Positions 53,166 to 60,936 of a stretch of DNA of 64,000 nucleotides are shown one piece after another (position 1 is the stretch's first letter; each line of letters starts with the position of its first letter). The translations under genes were made by a program, and so were the position numbers. The stretch lies in contig NZ_QPEQ01000002.1 of NCBI RefSeq assembly GCF_009455625.1, forward strand, positions 186,001 to 250,000. The letters are read 5' to 3'. The stretch is from Paraburkholderia bonniea. GTDB taxonomy: Bacteria; Pseudomonadota; Gammaproteobacteria; Burkholderiales; Burkholderiaceae. Under the pieces are notes generated by a model, which worked only from the letters and a program-made list of their open reading frames with translations, had not been told where the DNA came from and did not search any database.

Positions 53166-53911
53166 TGCCTGCTGGCATAGAAGTGATTCACGATGACGGG
53201 TCTTTCCAGATCGACAATGAAAGCGTGCTGCTTCAACTGGTGAACCGGCAAAGCGCGGCAACAGGCGTGACGAGTCTGGCGACTGTCTATAACAATCAGG
53301 GGGCGCAGTTTTATGGGAAATTCTTCTGGTGCAAATTCACATTCACCGCTGAAAATCCGCTATTCGCCTTCACGGCCGATAACGGGGTGATGGTGACGCC
53401 GTGGAAATTTAACCGGAGCGGGGACGGAAAAATATTTACCGCCGAGTTTATTTCTGCGGCACCAACGACGATCCACTTTTTTGTGTTTGACCGGGCGAAC
53501 CCCACGGACAGCGGCTTTGGCGCACAGCTTTTTACCGAGGATGGGACAAACCTGCTGTTTGATGCGTGTACACCGTTTGCGCAGGTGGTCGACGTGATTG
53601 AGGGTGCCTATATTGGCGGCGAAGGCTGGGATGGAACGGGCGGCACGACATTTCCCAGTGAAAACCGGCAGTCTAAGCAGTATGAGTTCCCGGTTCTCAT
53701 CGCGGGGATGTGGCCAGCACATCACATGAACGGCGCGGGCAATGGCAATAGCGCGATGGATAGCTGTGTGATGTCGGCAGTTTCGATTTCTGGTGGTGAT
53801 ATTGCATGGGAATTTCACCGCTATTACTCACAGCAGGGGTTTTTTACCGGATTCAGGGAGTCCACCCGCTACCGGTTTATGGTTCTCAATGCGACGGGCA
53901 TTGTTAACTGA
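53165..53911 (+). CDS. Distal tail/receptor-binding candidate protein
   Basis: 248 residues, beta-rich, Gly/aromatic-rich, no signal peptide, no family recognised. It includes YIGGEGWDGTGGTTFPSE and HHMNGAGNGNSAMDSCVM. It is the last tail gene, so it may decorate the J tip. Its last 138 codons are repeated at 57909-58324 by the tandem duplication. Confidence 0.7.
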   Translation: MPAGIEVIHDDGSFQIDNESVLLQLVNRQSAATGVTSLATVYNNQGAQFYGKFFWCKFTFTAENPLFAFTADNGVMVTPWKFNRSGDGKIFTAEFISAAPTTIHFFVFDRANPTDSGFGAQLFTEDGTNLLFDACTPFAQVVDVIEGAYIGGEGWDGTGGTTFPSENRQSKQYEFPVLIAGMWPAHHMNGAGNGNSAMDSCVMSAVSISGGDIAWEFHRYYSQQGFFTGFRESTRYRFMVLNATGIVN

Positions 53912-54023
53912 TTCGGTGTGCATAGAGTGGGTGTCAATCGCATGCATTGTTCGCGCACGCCAGGACCGCGGTGTGATAGATTTTTGCGCTGCATAAAACT
54001 ACAAATTCACTGAGAGAAAAGTC

Positions 54024-54806
54024 GTGAAAAGAATACTTCCAGCCACAACGGTTTCGGCCATCCTTGCATCCCTCGTGCTGTCTGCCTGCGGCGGTGGGGG
54101 CGATTCAGGTACCCCGGCCACGAAACCTCTGGCGCTTTCGATGTATGGCGCGCCGATTATTTCCGCATCAAGCGGCGCTGTCGCGCGTGCCCAGGGCGTG
54201 CAGGGTAGCCAGAGCATGGCCGATGCGGAGGCGACTGCGCAGGCGCTAAAACGGGCGATTGAAGCCAATGGGCTGCCGGTCACGGTTACGCCGCGCGTGA
54301 TGGATGGCACGACACTTCATCAGATCGTAATGGGCGAAAACAATGGACTGCCGCCGACGCCGGACCAGTTCAAAACGGACCCGAGTGAGTGGATGATTGT
54401 TAATTTCCAGCTCGACGATATGGTTAGCCGGGCTGATTCTCCAGGACAGGGCGAGGCGGCAGAACAGTTCGCCCGGGATCTGGCGGTGTTTGTCCAGCGA
54501 GCTGCCGTGGCTGGAAAGCGGGTGTCGGCTGTGATGCCCATGATGACTTGCGACGCGCCGACTGGATTCACGGCTGCCAATGCGCTTATCGCCGCGCTGA
54601 CGATGGCGGCGAACAATTCCAGTCTCGGTATCGTTGGCGGAATTGGTAGTCCGCTGTGCGACGTTGACAGGGACGGGAAAGTGACGCCCGGTATTGATTT
54701 CGAGCACCTGGGTGCGGACTTGAGAACGCCCGATGCCTATCTGCTCAACGAGCAGATTCAGTCGATAGCCAACGCAATAGCGCCGAAGCCTGCCGCTACA
54801 AAATAG
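54024..54806 (+). CDS. Prophage lipoprotein, SGNH-hydrolase-like
   Basis: 260 residues. The signal and lipobox LVLSACGG give a lipidated Cys. The mature part has WMIVNFQLDDMVSRADSPGQ, then FARDLAVFVQRAAVAGKRVS and MPMMTCDAP. This resembles the N-D block and Gly-Lys-Arg-Val strand of SGNH hydrolases, but a GDS serine block is not visible, so it may be inactive. Likely an outer-membrane lipoprotein expressed from the lysogen; a superinfection or surface role is inference. GAGAGAAAAGTC precedes ATG. Confidence 0.6.
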   Translation: MKRILPATTVSAILASLVLSACGGGGDSGTPATKPLALSMYGAPIISASSGAVARAQGVQGSQSMADAEATAQALKRAIEANGLPVTVTPRVMDGTTLHQIVMGENNGLPPTPDQFKTDPSEWMIVNFQLDDMVSRADSPGQGEAAEQFARDLAVFVQRAAVAGKRVSAVMPMMTCDAPTGFTAANALIAALTMAANNSSLGIVGGIGSPLCDVDRDGKVTPGIDFEHLGADLRTPDAYLLNEQIQSIANAIAPKPAATK

Positions 54807-54847
54807 CCAGGCACGGAGCCGCAGCAAGCAACCCCGGTACGCGAGCG

Positions 54848-55218
54848 AGGCTGTGTCAGCAGCGGGTGCTGCGCAGCGGGAAACGGCGCGCGCAACCGCG
54901 GAGATTGGAGCACTCGAGAGCCAGTACCGGAGGGAAAATAGCGATGCGAAAAAGACAATGGATGCGTTGCGCGCCGACGTGCGTGCTGGTGCTGTGCGGC
55001 TGCGCGTCGCCGCACGCTGTGATTCAACCGGTGGCGGTGGCGTGCCCGGTGCTGGCAGCGCCTCCGCCGGAGCTGATGGAGACGGAAACGCCGAACTTGA
55101 CGCAGCGAGTGCTGGCGCGCTTCTTGGCGTCGCGGCAGACGGAGACCGGGCTGCGCGCAAAGTAGCGGCGCTGCAGGCCTATGCGCGGGAAGCGCAGCGA
55201 GTGTGCGGCGGGCAATAG
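54848..55218 (+). pseudogene. Rz (inner-membrane spanin), 5'-truncated in unit A
   Basis: The frame matches the Rz of unit B from SAAGAAQRETARATAEIGAL to AREAQRVCGGQ, but lacks the N-terminal membrane anchor and first 48 residues. The deletion replaced its start with lipoprotein terminator sequence. It can no longer be an inner-membrane spanin. Confidence 0.85.
54944..55165 (+). CDS. Rz1 outer-membrane spanin lipoprotein (unit A)
   Basis: 73 residues embedded out of frame in the Rz remnant. It has signal RCAPTCVLVLCGCAS with a lipobox ending in Cys and a Pro-rich mature part (PVLAAPPPELMETETP). GGAGGGAAAATAGCG precedes ATG 54944. It remains intact though its partner Rz is truncated here. Confidence 0.8.
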   Translation: MRKRQWMRCAPTCVLVLCGCASPHAVIQPVAVACPVLAAPPPELMETETPNLTQRVLARFLASRQTETGLRAK

Positions 55219-55321
55219 GTGGGCGAAAGGTGGTTGATGAACTTTATCAAGGTTCCGCCACCAGGATAGGGCGTGCGCCGTTCAACTTTCAGGGTGTGTC
55301 AGCGACTCGTGAACGAAAGCC

Positions 55322-57187
55322 CTATTCCGTTTTGCCAATGAACTGCTCCCAGTCATCGATGGGCTGCCAGTCTCCTGAGCCAGAATTCGTGAACCCGATC
55401 AGGGGCGTGTCTAGTGAATGTGAGGCACGATCGGTTATATCCCCGGGTGGCGTGACCATGCCATTGAACGTATCTGTTTGAACCAGTGCTGCGCTGCTTT
55501 GCTGATAGTCTGTACTGGTCAAGCCAGACAAAACTGGATTAAGGTTAAACAGCACCTGTTCTGGCATATTGGGCATTAGTAAGAACGGGTGGGTGGCCAG
55601 TTCATGGGGCTGCAGAACAGGTGTCAGCCATGACTGCGTCAAGCAATCATATTCTTGCGCAGGCTGCCCGGACAAGTTCGGCCATGTGGATGCATCATTC
55701 AGCGCCCCCTGGCGGGTTTGCTGGTTCTCAACAGGCGGCGTGGTTTGAGTCGGCAGGAACGCGTCTTGATAGGGGTTATCCGGGATGTGCGGCGCTTCTT
55801 TGTGCCTGTTTGCAGGGTGTACTGAATAGTCTGCAGGCGACGTCAAATTGCCGTTTGATTCAAGATCCGCTGAAGGGACGAAGTTCATGGGTCGCTCGCC
55901 CGTGACCTGTACCTGCAGCGCAGGCCGCGGGAGTTGCGTGGCCGCCTCTTGCTGTTGTGTAAGCAGCTTTTTTGCCTGCTCCGGGGGGGCGACCAGCGCT
56001 TTAAGTTCCAGCACAGTTAGGTTTTCGTTGATCAGGCGCTGTCCAATGGCGCTACCCGCATTGATCTTATTAGACAGAATGGATTGAAGCGTGGTTGGGG
56101 GGTTCTTCCGTTTGGTTATTGTGACGAGGTGATCAATCGAATAACCCAGCGCTAAAAATTCGCTGTGCCGAGTATCAAGGCGATCTAGTAAGCCGGAACC
56201 ACCATGGGGCACCCTCTTCAAAATAGAATAAATCAGGCATGAAGAATATCCCTTGTCGACAAGGGACTGTCGCCGATTCCAGAGCATCTCCAATGTATGA
56301 CTTCCTCCGGGATTTGAAGCGATCCTGAGAATCTGGGCGGAAGTGAATGACAGAGGCGGCTGGGTGAGGTCATAGCCACGCATATAGATGACATCAAGCG
56401 CGAATTTGCCTCCGGAGATTGTCAGAAGCTTGTCAATCTCGTCATCCGTCAGGCTGGGAAGTGGCTTCCCCTTGCCGTCGACAGCGACAGCGTTAGCGGT
56501 TGCTTCCGGATTTTCGGTGGTCGTCTCCAGTTGTTGGAGTGGATTTTCCCCTGTCGCCTTGTCAAAAATATCAGCGAACGTGTATTTCAGATACGCGAGC
56601 CTGGTGTGGTGCTTTACGACATTCGCCGGCGTGCTGCCGTCATTTTTTCTTGCTACGATCTTTTCAATGTCGGCGAGCGTGTAGCCCAGGCTGCTAAGCC
56701 CCTGATAGTTATCGATCACGGCCCTCAGGATAGCGGAGCCATTTTTTCGCCCCACCATGTTTGCAATGCTGGCATTCCCGAAACCGAGCGCCTTCAGCGT
56801 AACGTGGTGTTGGATGACGCTCTTCGCCACAGTTAGGCCTCCACCTTTTATCAGAGCATATTCTTCTGGAGTCAAAAAATAGGGGGCTCTCGTCAGCAGT
56901 GTTTCCTGGTCATTCACACTATGGCCTGTCGCGGGCGTAGCCTCCCCGACGTTCGTAGACACTTCGCGTGTCTCACTTCTTCGGACATTGGACGGCCGCG
57001 CTTCGCTGGAGCAAGTTGATAACGGCTTTCCAGAGAGGGCGTCAAACCCTGGCGGGGTCCCGGCTCGCTGCTGAAGTGGTGCTCCGGTGTTCGTCGCTCC
57101 GGTGTTCGCCTGCTGGGGGGAGGTATAAGGCCCGTAGCGGTCCCTACCGTATGGTTGGCGGCTCGAGCTCGGCGAATTTTTAGTCAT
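55322..57187 (-). CDS. TALE-like (BAT/TAL-effector-related) repeat protein, copy A
   Basis: 621 residues. Residues 1-100 are polar and disordered (Ser/Thr/Pro/Gln-rich). Residues 105-201 hold three degenerate about 33-residue repeats with SVIQHHVTLKALGFGNASI and NVVKHHTRLAYLKYTFADI. These match the TALE N-terminal cryptic-repeat phrase AQHHEALVGHGFTHAHI (recalled). Residues 246-280 resemble TALE repeat 0, ending DLTQPPLSFT like ALTGAPLNLT. Residues 281-313 (FTSAQILRIASNPGG...) align position by position with a canonical TALE repeat, putting N292-P293 at the base-reading pair. Two weaker repeats follow to about 382. The last 220 residues are disordered and end in DWQPIDDWEQFIG. Start ATG 57187 is inferred, with no clear Shine-Dalgarno sequence. 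A DNA-binding effector is likely by homology; target unknown. Confidence 0.72.
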   Translation of the reverse strand: MTKNSPSSSRQPYGRDRYGPYTSPQQANTGATNTGAPLQQRAGTPPGFDALSGKPLSTCSSEARPSNVRRSETREVSTNVGEATPATGHSVNDQETLLTRAPYFLTPEEYALIKGGGLTVAKSVIQHHVTLKALGFGNASIANMVGRKNGSAILRAVIDNYQGLSSLGYTLADIEKIVARKNDGSTPANVVKHHTRLAYLKYTFADIFDKATGENPLQQLETTTENPEATANAVAVDGKGKPLPSLTDDEIDKLLTISGGKFALDVIYMRGYDLTQPPLSFTSAQILRIASNPGGSHTLEMLWNRRQSLVDKGYSSCLIYSILKRVPHGGSGLLDRLDTRHSEFLALGYSIDHLVTITKRKNPPTTLQSILSNKINAGSAIGQRLINENLTVLELKALVAPPEQAKKLLTQQQEAATQLPRPALQVQVTGERPMNFVPSADLESNGNLTSPADYSVHPANRHKEAPHIPDNPYQDAFLPTQTTPPVENQQTRQGALNDASTWPNLSGQPAQEYDCLTQSWLTPVLQPHELATHPFLLMPNMPEQVLFNLNPVLSGLTSTDYQQSSAALVQTDTFNGMVTPPGDITDRASHSLDTPLIGFTNSGSGDWQPIDDWEQFIGKTE

Positions 57188-57238
57188 ATTTGTTGAAGTC
57201 TTAAAAACTGGAAATGGGGGTATTTGTAGGCTGGATGT

Positions 57239-57254
57239 GGTTTTTATAAAAACC
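57239..57254. promoter_or_regulatory. Perfect 16-bp palindrome upstream of TALE-like gene A
   Basis: GGTTTTTATAAAAACC, 52 bases upstream of the TALE-like ATG. Beside it, on the minus strand, CCGCGA-TTTT-TCGCGG forms a small hairpin. Identical in copy B (63513-63528). Could be an operator; no known box fits. Confidence 0.5.
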
Positions 57255-57452
57255 CGGACCGCGAAAAATCGCGGCAGCATTGCTTCGCAAGTGACGGCTG
57301 AGTAACCCGGCAATCTAGATCGTTCCGGAAGTTTGCCAGCCGCTGGCGAGAGACACGCAGAATATCGATAAGGATGGCCCGTCAGGTCGTGCCTGGCGCA
57401 CGTAGAATCAGAATTTCGCGTGCTGTTCATTCATCCACGTAGCGAACGATAG

Positions 57453-57803
57453 ATGACCCGTTTGAATAACCTTGACGACGAAGCCCGCGCCGAACGGCTG
57501 TGTTGCCTGGTGGCGGGGCAGCTGGTTGCGCGGGCGCGGACAGGCGAGTGGCTGCGCACTGGCCATCTTGTGGAGTGGCTGAACATCTGGGCGAATGGCA
57601 ACGGAGCACGGGTCAGCTGGCAGGATCGTTTGCATTTAGGCGCCCGGTCGGGAAAAGTCGCGCTGGAGCTAGGTGAGCTGCCTGAATTCGCGGATTCGGA
57701 TGCGCTGGCGAAACCGGTGGGGTGCGAATTGCGCTCCGCAGATGAAAAAAATGCCCCGAACTTTTTCGAGCGCGGGAAAAAAGTGTGGGTTTTTCTGCCG
57801 TAA
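57453..57803 (+). CDS. Small soluble protein divergent from TALE-like gene A
   Basis: 116 residues: MTRLNNLDDEARAERLCCLV, then GEWLRTGHLVEWLNIWANGNG and a C-terminal FFERGKKVWVFLP. No family recognised. It is transcribed away from the TALE-like gene, with 265 bases of shared upstream sequence (57188-57452). An imperfect inverted repeat TGACGCCCTTAT...ATAAGGGGTGTCA (57845-57871) follows and may end the transcript. A second copy starts at 63727. Confidence 0.6.
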   Translation: MTRLNNLDDEARAERLCCLVAGQLVARARTGEWLRTGHLVEWLNIWANGNGARVSWQDRLHLGARSGKVALELGELPEFADSDALAKPVGCELRSADEKNAPNFFERGKKVWVFLP

Positions 57804-57908
57804 AATGGCGTACTACTGTACGCATTTACAGCGTCGTCAGAAGGTGACGCCCTTATGAAATAAGGGGTGTCAAGCCTGTCAACTGATTGTTCGTACAGTG
57901 GTATCGGT

Positions 57909-58324
57909 CGAACCCCACGGACAGCGGCTTTGGCGCACAGCTTTTTACCGAGGATGGGACAAACCTGCTGTTTGATGCGTGTACACCGTTTGCGCAGGTG
58001 GTCGACGTGATTGAGGGTGCCTATATTGGCGGCGAAGGCTGGGATGGAACGGGCGGCACGACATTTCCCAGTGAAAACCGGCAGTCTAAGCAGTATGAGT
58101 TCCCGGTTCTCATCGCGGGGATGTGGTCAGCACATCACATGAACGGCGCGGGCAATGGCAATAGCGCGATGGATAGCTGTGTGATGTCGGCAGTTTCGAT
58201 TTCTGGTGGTGATATTGCATGGGAATTTCACCGCTATTACTCACAGCAGGGGTTTTTTACCGGATTCAGGGAGTCCACCCGCTACCGGTTTATGGTTCTC
58301 AATGCGACGGGCATTGTTAACTGA
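57909..58324 (+). pseudogene. 3' fragment of the distal tail gene at duplication joint
   Basis: Encodes the last 138 residues of the 53165-53911 protein with one Pro-to-Ser change (WPAHH to WSAHH). It has no start of its own. The fragment exists because the duplication began inside the tail gene. Confidence 0.88.
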
Positions 58325-58436
58325 TTCGGTGTGCATAGAGTGGGTGTCAATCGCATGCATTGTTCGCGCACGCCAGGACCGCGGTGTGATAGATTTTTGC
58401 GCTGCATAAAACTACAAATTCACTGAGAGAAAAGTC

Positions 58437-59219
58437 GTGAAAAGAATACTTCCAGCCACAACGGTTTCGGCCATCCTTGCATCCCTCGTGCTGTCTGCCT
58501 GCGGCGGTGGGGGCGATTCAGGTACCCCGGCCACGAAACCTCTGGCGCTTTCGATGTATGGCGCGCCGATTATTTCCGCATCAAGCGGCGCTGTCGCGCG
58601 TGCCTAGGGCGTGCAGGGTAGCCAGAGCATGGCCGATGCGGAGGCGACTGCGCAGGCGCTAAAACGGGCGATTGAAGCCAATGGGCTGCCGGTCACGGTT
58701 ACGCCGCGCGTGATGGATGGCACGACACTTCATCAGATCGTAATGGGCGAAAACAATGGACTGCCGCCGACGCCGGACCAGTTCAAAACGGACCCGAGTG
58801 AGTGGATGATTGTTAATTTCCAGCTCGACGATATGGTTAGCCGGGCTGATTCTCCAGGACAGGGCGAGGCGGCAGAACAGTTCGCCCGGGATCTGGCGGT
58901 GTTTGTCCAGCGAGCTGCCGTGGCTGGAAAGCGGGTGTCGGCTGTGATGCCCATGATGACTTGCGACGCGCCGACTGGATTCACGGCTGCCAATGCGCTT
59001 ATCGCCGCGCTGACGATGGCGGCGAACAATTCCAGTCTCGGTATCGTTGGCGGAATTGGTAGTCCGCTGTGCGACGTTGACAGGGACGGGAAAGTGACGC
59101 CCGGTATTGATTTCGAGCACCTGGGTGCGGACTTGAGAACGCCCGATGCCTATCTGCTCAACGAGCAGATTCAGTCGATAGCCAACGCAATAGCGCCGAA
59201 GCCTGCCGCTACAAAATAG
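58437..59219 (+). pseudogene. Prophage lipoprotein copy B with nonsense mutation
   Basis: Same as the 54024 gene except CAG to TAG at 58605-58607 (codon 57, in VARA-stop-GVQ). The signal and lipobox are intact, so a 56-residue lipidated stub could be made. The remaining frame from 58611 is otherwise unchanged, which suggests a recent mutation. Confidence 0.88.
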
Positions 59220-59243
59220 CCAGGCACGGAGCCGCAGCAAGCA

Positions 59244-59278
59244 ACCCCGGTACGCGAGCGCGACCGGGGTCATTTTTT
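59244..59278 (+). terminator. Terminator of the lipoprotein gene (present only in unit B)
   Basis: ACCCCGGT...ACCGGGGT then TCATTTTTT. In unit A the deletion begins in the loop of this hairpin, so copy A of the lipoprotein gene lacks it. Confidence 0.8.
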
Positions 59279-59291
59279 GGGCACCTGAAAT

Positions 59292-59409
59292 TCAGAAAAA
59301 TGCTTTGAGAACGAGCGCGGCGATGCCTGCCGTGATGACGCCGGGCATTCGCTTTAAACGCGTGAGGTCGGTGCGCAGCGGTGCAAGTTCTATTTGCAGG
59401 TCTTTTTCG
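59292..59409 (-). pseudogene. Remnant of a small membrane-anchored phage protein
   Basis: Read leftward: DLQIELAPLRTDLTRLKR, then ITAGIAALVLKAFF and a stop. It is a coiled-coil plus C-terminal membrane helix like small lysis-region proteins. No start codon is present, and a stop lies just upstream in frame. Confidence 0.4.
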
Positions 59410-59412
59410 TGA

Positions 59413-59700
59413 TCAGACGGGCATCAGGTCGCGCAGCGCTTCTGGGTGTTTCACCGCTACACGCAGAAGAGTCTGAGCCGCTCCGGTCGGGTTGCGGCGT
59501 CCCTGCTCCCAGTCTTGCAGGGTGCGCGCCGAGACGCCGAGCAATGCCGCGAATGCGCTTTGCGACAGACCTGCTTTTGCACGGGCAAGGGCAGCGACAG
59601 TCGGCTCAACTACAGTGGTGTGAGCAGCGCGACCTGCCTTCATATCCCGAACCGATTGCAGTAAATCGGTTTTGAACTGCTCCAGTTCTTTATCCGCCAT
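59413..59700 (-). CDS. HigA/NadS-like XRE antitoxin
   Basis: 95 residues with helix-turn-helix SQSAFAALLGVSARTLQDWEQGRRNP, the NadS/HigA pattern. It overlaps the RelE-type gene by 11 bases, toxin first. It would neutralise the toxin and repress the pair. Antisense to the surrounding lysis genes and present only in unit B. Confidence 0.85.
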   Translation of the reverse strand: MADKELEQFKTDLLQSVRDMKAGRAAHTTVVEPTVAALARAKAGLSQSAFAALLGVSARTLQDWEQGRRNPTGAAQTLLRVAVKHPEALRDLMPV

Positions 59701-60010
59701 GGTTAATTTCCTCGCGAAGTTGATTCAGGAAAACGGCTGGCAGGTTGTCAAATTTTGACTTCGTATAAACAATGAGCAACCAGATTTTTCCGTCGTCCAG
59801 CAGGTTGTAATAAATAACGCGGGCACCGCCACGCTTTCCCATTCCGGCGCGCCCCCAGCGAACCTTGCGCAAGCCGCCGGTTCCCGGAATCACATCTCCG
59901 GCTAGCGGATTGCCTGCAATCCATTTGATGAACTCATGGCGCTCATTTTCGCGCCATATGCCAGCGGCATAGTGCTGGAATGTCTGGGTCTCGATGATCG
60001 TCAATAACAT
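59690..60010 (-). CDS. RelE/HigB-like toxin
   Basis: 106 residues: FQHYAAGIWRENERHEFIKWIAGNPLAGD, then GLRKVRWGRAGMGKRGGARVIYY and LLIVYTKSKFDNL, as in RelE/ParE toxins of the NadS-linked subgroup (quoted in parts). Likely a ribosome-dependent mRNA nuclease. ATG 60010 preferred to an upstream start. Confidence 0.85.
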   Translation of the reverse strand: MLLTIIETQTFQHYAAGIWRENERHEFIKWIAGNPLAGDVIPGTGGLRKVRWGRAGMGKRGGARVIYYNLLDDGKIWLLIVYTKSKFDNLPAVFLNQLREEINHGG

Positions 60011-60141
60011 AGCGAAATTATACGGCAATGCCGTATTTTAACAACCCGCCCGGGTGGATTTTTTACGACTTGCAGTTTTGTGATTGAGCTGCAGGGAGGC
60101 GAACGCCCCGAATCGATGAAATGATCTCGACTTGCCCCACC

Positions 60142-60165
60142 GAACCCGGCCACTGCGCCGGGTTC
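60142..60165 (+). terminator. Terminator-like hairpin before endolysin gene
   Basis: GAACCCGGC-CACTGC-GCCGGGTTC followed by TTTC. Weak T-run. It resembles the other hairpins preceding late gene blocks. Confidence 0.5.
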
Positions 60166-60197
60166 TTTCATTTACGACATGACATCTGGAGACTGAT

Positions 60198-60623
60198 ATG
60201 CCTGAAAAATTTGACTTGCCGATGCTGCTGGCGGAACTAGACCGCGACGAAGGTCGGCGACTGAAGCCGTATCTCGACACGGTTGGCAAAACGACGATTG
60301 GCGTTGGGCGAAACCTGACCGACGTCGGCATTTCGGACGCTGAGTGTGATGCGATGCTGCAGCTTGACGTTGACCGGACGGCTGAATGGCTCGACCGCAA
60401 TCTGGCGTGGTGGCGCCAGCTCGACGCGGTGCGCCAGCGTGTGCTGCTGAACATGGCATTCAACCTGGGCGCGGGCCTGCTGACATTTACCAGCACGCTT
60501 GCCGCGACACAGCACGGTGAATACAGGCGTGCGGCAGACGGCATGCTGGCGTCGAAGTGGGCAGTGCAGGTAGGCGCACGGGCGCAGCGCCTGGCCACGA
60601 TGATGAAAAACGGGAGCACGTGA
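60198..60623 (+). CDS. Endolysin (GH24 lysozyme)
   Basis: 141 residues with the T4-lysozyme catalytic triad E18-(8)-D27-(5)-T33 in DEGRRLKPYLDTVGKTTIGVG (the stretch is longer than shown as motif residues only). It also has NMAFNLGAG and RRAADGML. It has no signal peptide, so it needs the holin to reach peptidoglycan. GGAGACTGAT precedes ATG. Confidence 0.93.
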   Translation: MPEKFDLPMLLAELDRDEGRRLKPYLDTVGKTTIGVGRNLTDVGISDAECDAMLQLDVDRTAEWLDRNLAWWRQLDAVRQRVLLNMAFNLGAGLLTFTSTLAATQHGEYRRAADGMLASKWAVQVGARAQRLATMMKNGST

Positions 60624-60624
60624 G

Positions 60625-60936
60625 ATGCAGCTGAACGAAAACGAAAAGGAGTTGCTGACGCTGTTCATCATTGGCGCCGTGATTGCGCTCGGCAAGCTTC
60701 TGGTGGGAGGCGAGCGCATGTCAGCACGCATCGTGATGGGGCGAATGATCATTGGCGCTGCGCTTTCGACCAGCGCTGGCGCGGCGCTCGTGATGTTTCA
60801 TGACCTGACGCCAGTCGCGCTGACCGGGGTGGCCTCCGCACTCGGGATTCTGGGCCAGTCTGTGCTGGAGGCGGCGGTGCAGAAGTTCGTCGGCAGGTTG
60901 CCCGGCAAGAAGGGCGGGGTGCCGGATGCCCGGTAA
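60625..60936 (+). CDS. Holin-like phage membrane protein
   Basis: 103 residues with three hydrophobic segments (LTLFIIGAVIALGKLLVGG, MIIGAALSTSAGAALVM, LTGVASALGILGQSVL) and a basic tail. It sits between endolysin and Rz, as class I holins do. The order endolysin-holin is reversed relative to lambda but common in Burkholderia phages. Confidence 0.8.
   Translation: MQLNENEKELLTLFIIGAVIALGKLLVGGERMSARIVMGRMIIGAALSTSAGAALVMFHDLTPVALTGVASALGILGQSVLEAAVQKFVGRLPGKKGGVPDAR

Larger units (their letters stand above)
53496..57908. repeat. Tandem duplication, unit A (with 1.8-kb internal deletion)
   Basis: From CGAACCCCACGG at 53496 the sequence recurs from 57909. Unit A holds the 3' half of the tail gene, the lipoprotein gene, a 5'-truncated Rz with Rz1, TALE-like gene A and a small gene. 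Compared with unit B it lacks the bases matching 59261-61070. The break joins the lipoprotein terminator loop to the middle of Rz. Confidence 0.92.

Noticed and set aside
55900..56900. mTERF-type repeats as an alternative to TALE repeats
   Set aside because: mTERF repeats also have LG-x-S/T-x-x-x-I patterns, but the IASNPGG core with correct spacing, the QHH phrase and the LTQPPLSFT segment fit TAL repeats better. It is kept as the main competing reading.
55322..57430. Longer TALE-like protein starting at 57430
   Set aside because: The extra 81 residues read like untranslated sequence (Cys/Arg-rich, covering the palindrome and hairpin). The ATG at 57187 starts a typical polar effector-like N-terminus. 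Neither start has a strong ribosome site, so doubt remains.
57188..57460. hrpII/plant-inducible promoter box (TTCG-N16-TTCG) upstream of the TALE-like gene
   Set aside because: Only a single TTCG at useful distance was found on the coding strand; no pair with 16-base spacing.
57887..58324. Gene starting TTG at the duplication joint
   Set aside because: It is only the 3' end of the distal tail gene fused to seven or eight arbitrary codons; no ribosome site.
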